In this document: positions 63,987-64,000 of the stretch, piece after piece | Numbering within the stretch: the first letter of the stretch is position 1 | Layout of the letters: the number at the start of each line of letters is the position of its first letter | DNA from: Comamonas sp. GB3 AK4-5 | GTDB lineage: Bacteria; Pseudomonadota; Gammaproteobacteria; Burkholderiales; Burkholderiaceae_C | Direction of reading: 5' to 3' | NCBI RefSeq assembly: GCF_041320665.1 | Contig: NZ_CP166730.1 | Coordinates: forward strand, 4,092,001 to 4,156,000 | DNA: 64,000 bases | The notes under the pieces: model-generated | What the model was told of the DNA's origin: nothing | The model's input: only the letters and a program-made list of their open reading frames with translations | Databases searched by the model: none | Position numbers and translations under genes: made by a program

Positions 63987-64000
63987 TGCTATGCGCCGGA

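Overview
The window looks like chromosomal DNA of a high-GC betaproteobacterium of the family Comamonadaceae (Comamonas-like). The evidence is its housekeeping gene order (plsX-fabH-fabD-fabG-acpP-fabF, rpoE-rseA, mucD, lepA-lepB, rnc-era), strong GC bias at third codon positions, and family-typical versions of QueF, RNase E and YfiBNR. No rRNA, prophage, CRISPR array or plasmid functions were seen. The species call is inference from gene content.

Layout. 1-15.4 kb is a core minus-strand block: era (cut by the left edge), rnc, lepB, lepA, mucD, rseA, rpoE, a small membrane protein, the fatty-acid cluster, rpmF and yceD. A candidate sigma-E promoter precedes mucD, and no rseB lies between rseA and mucD. 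15.4-22 kb has maf with a SAM methyltransferase, a divergent LysR/SDR pair, and sppA, a Rieske protein, a HAD phosphatase and rluC. 22-28.6 kb is plus strand: rne with a ~600-nt leader, yaaA, a prolyl-4-hydroxylase-like dioxygenase and long-form queF. 28.8-41.2 kb is minus strand: an unrecognised tryptophan-rich 768-aa protein, two paralogous PAS-chemoreceptors, dinB, an EamA permease, an FMN-dependent L-lactate dehydrogenase and a complete yfiR-yfiN-yfiB cyclic-di-GMP module. 41.4-58.3 kb has pbpC and the alpha-2-macroglobulin gene yfhM, often neighbours, here separated by tenA, an EEP-family hydrolase, a ugpCBAE glycerol-3-phosphate transporter with two candidate PhoB boxes, a cupin/AraC pair and a YciI-like protein. 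58.4-64 kb has an IS5-family element with an interrupted transposase, a Bcr/CflA exporter, three identical tRNA-Lys(CUU) genes behind one promoter, a beta-hydroxyacid-dehydrogenase-family oxidoreductase and GMP reductase.

The most unusual content is intergenic. A palindromic repeat of about 150 bp occurs four times plus one fragment, always between genes. A second short repeat supplies the stop codons of lldD and rluC and recurs at the right edge; its rluC copy is interrupted by a near-palindrome that is also found after lepB and resembles the terminal repeat of the resident IS. A nested inverted repeat of about 95 nt lies between the EamA and lldD genes. No wholly new multi-gene system was convincingly identified; the best leads are the repeat families, the orphan 768-aa protein and the RNA-level candidates.
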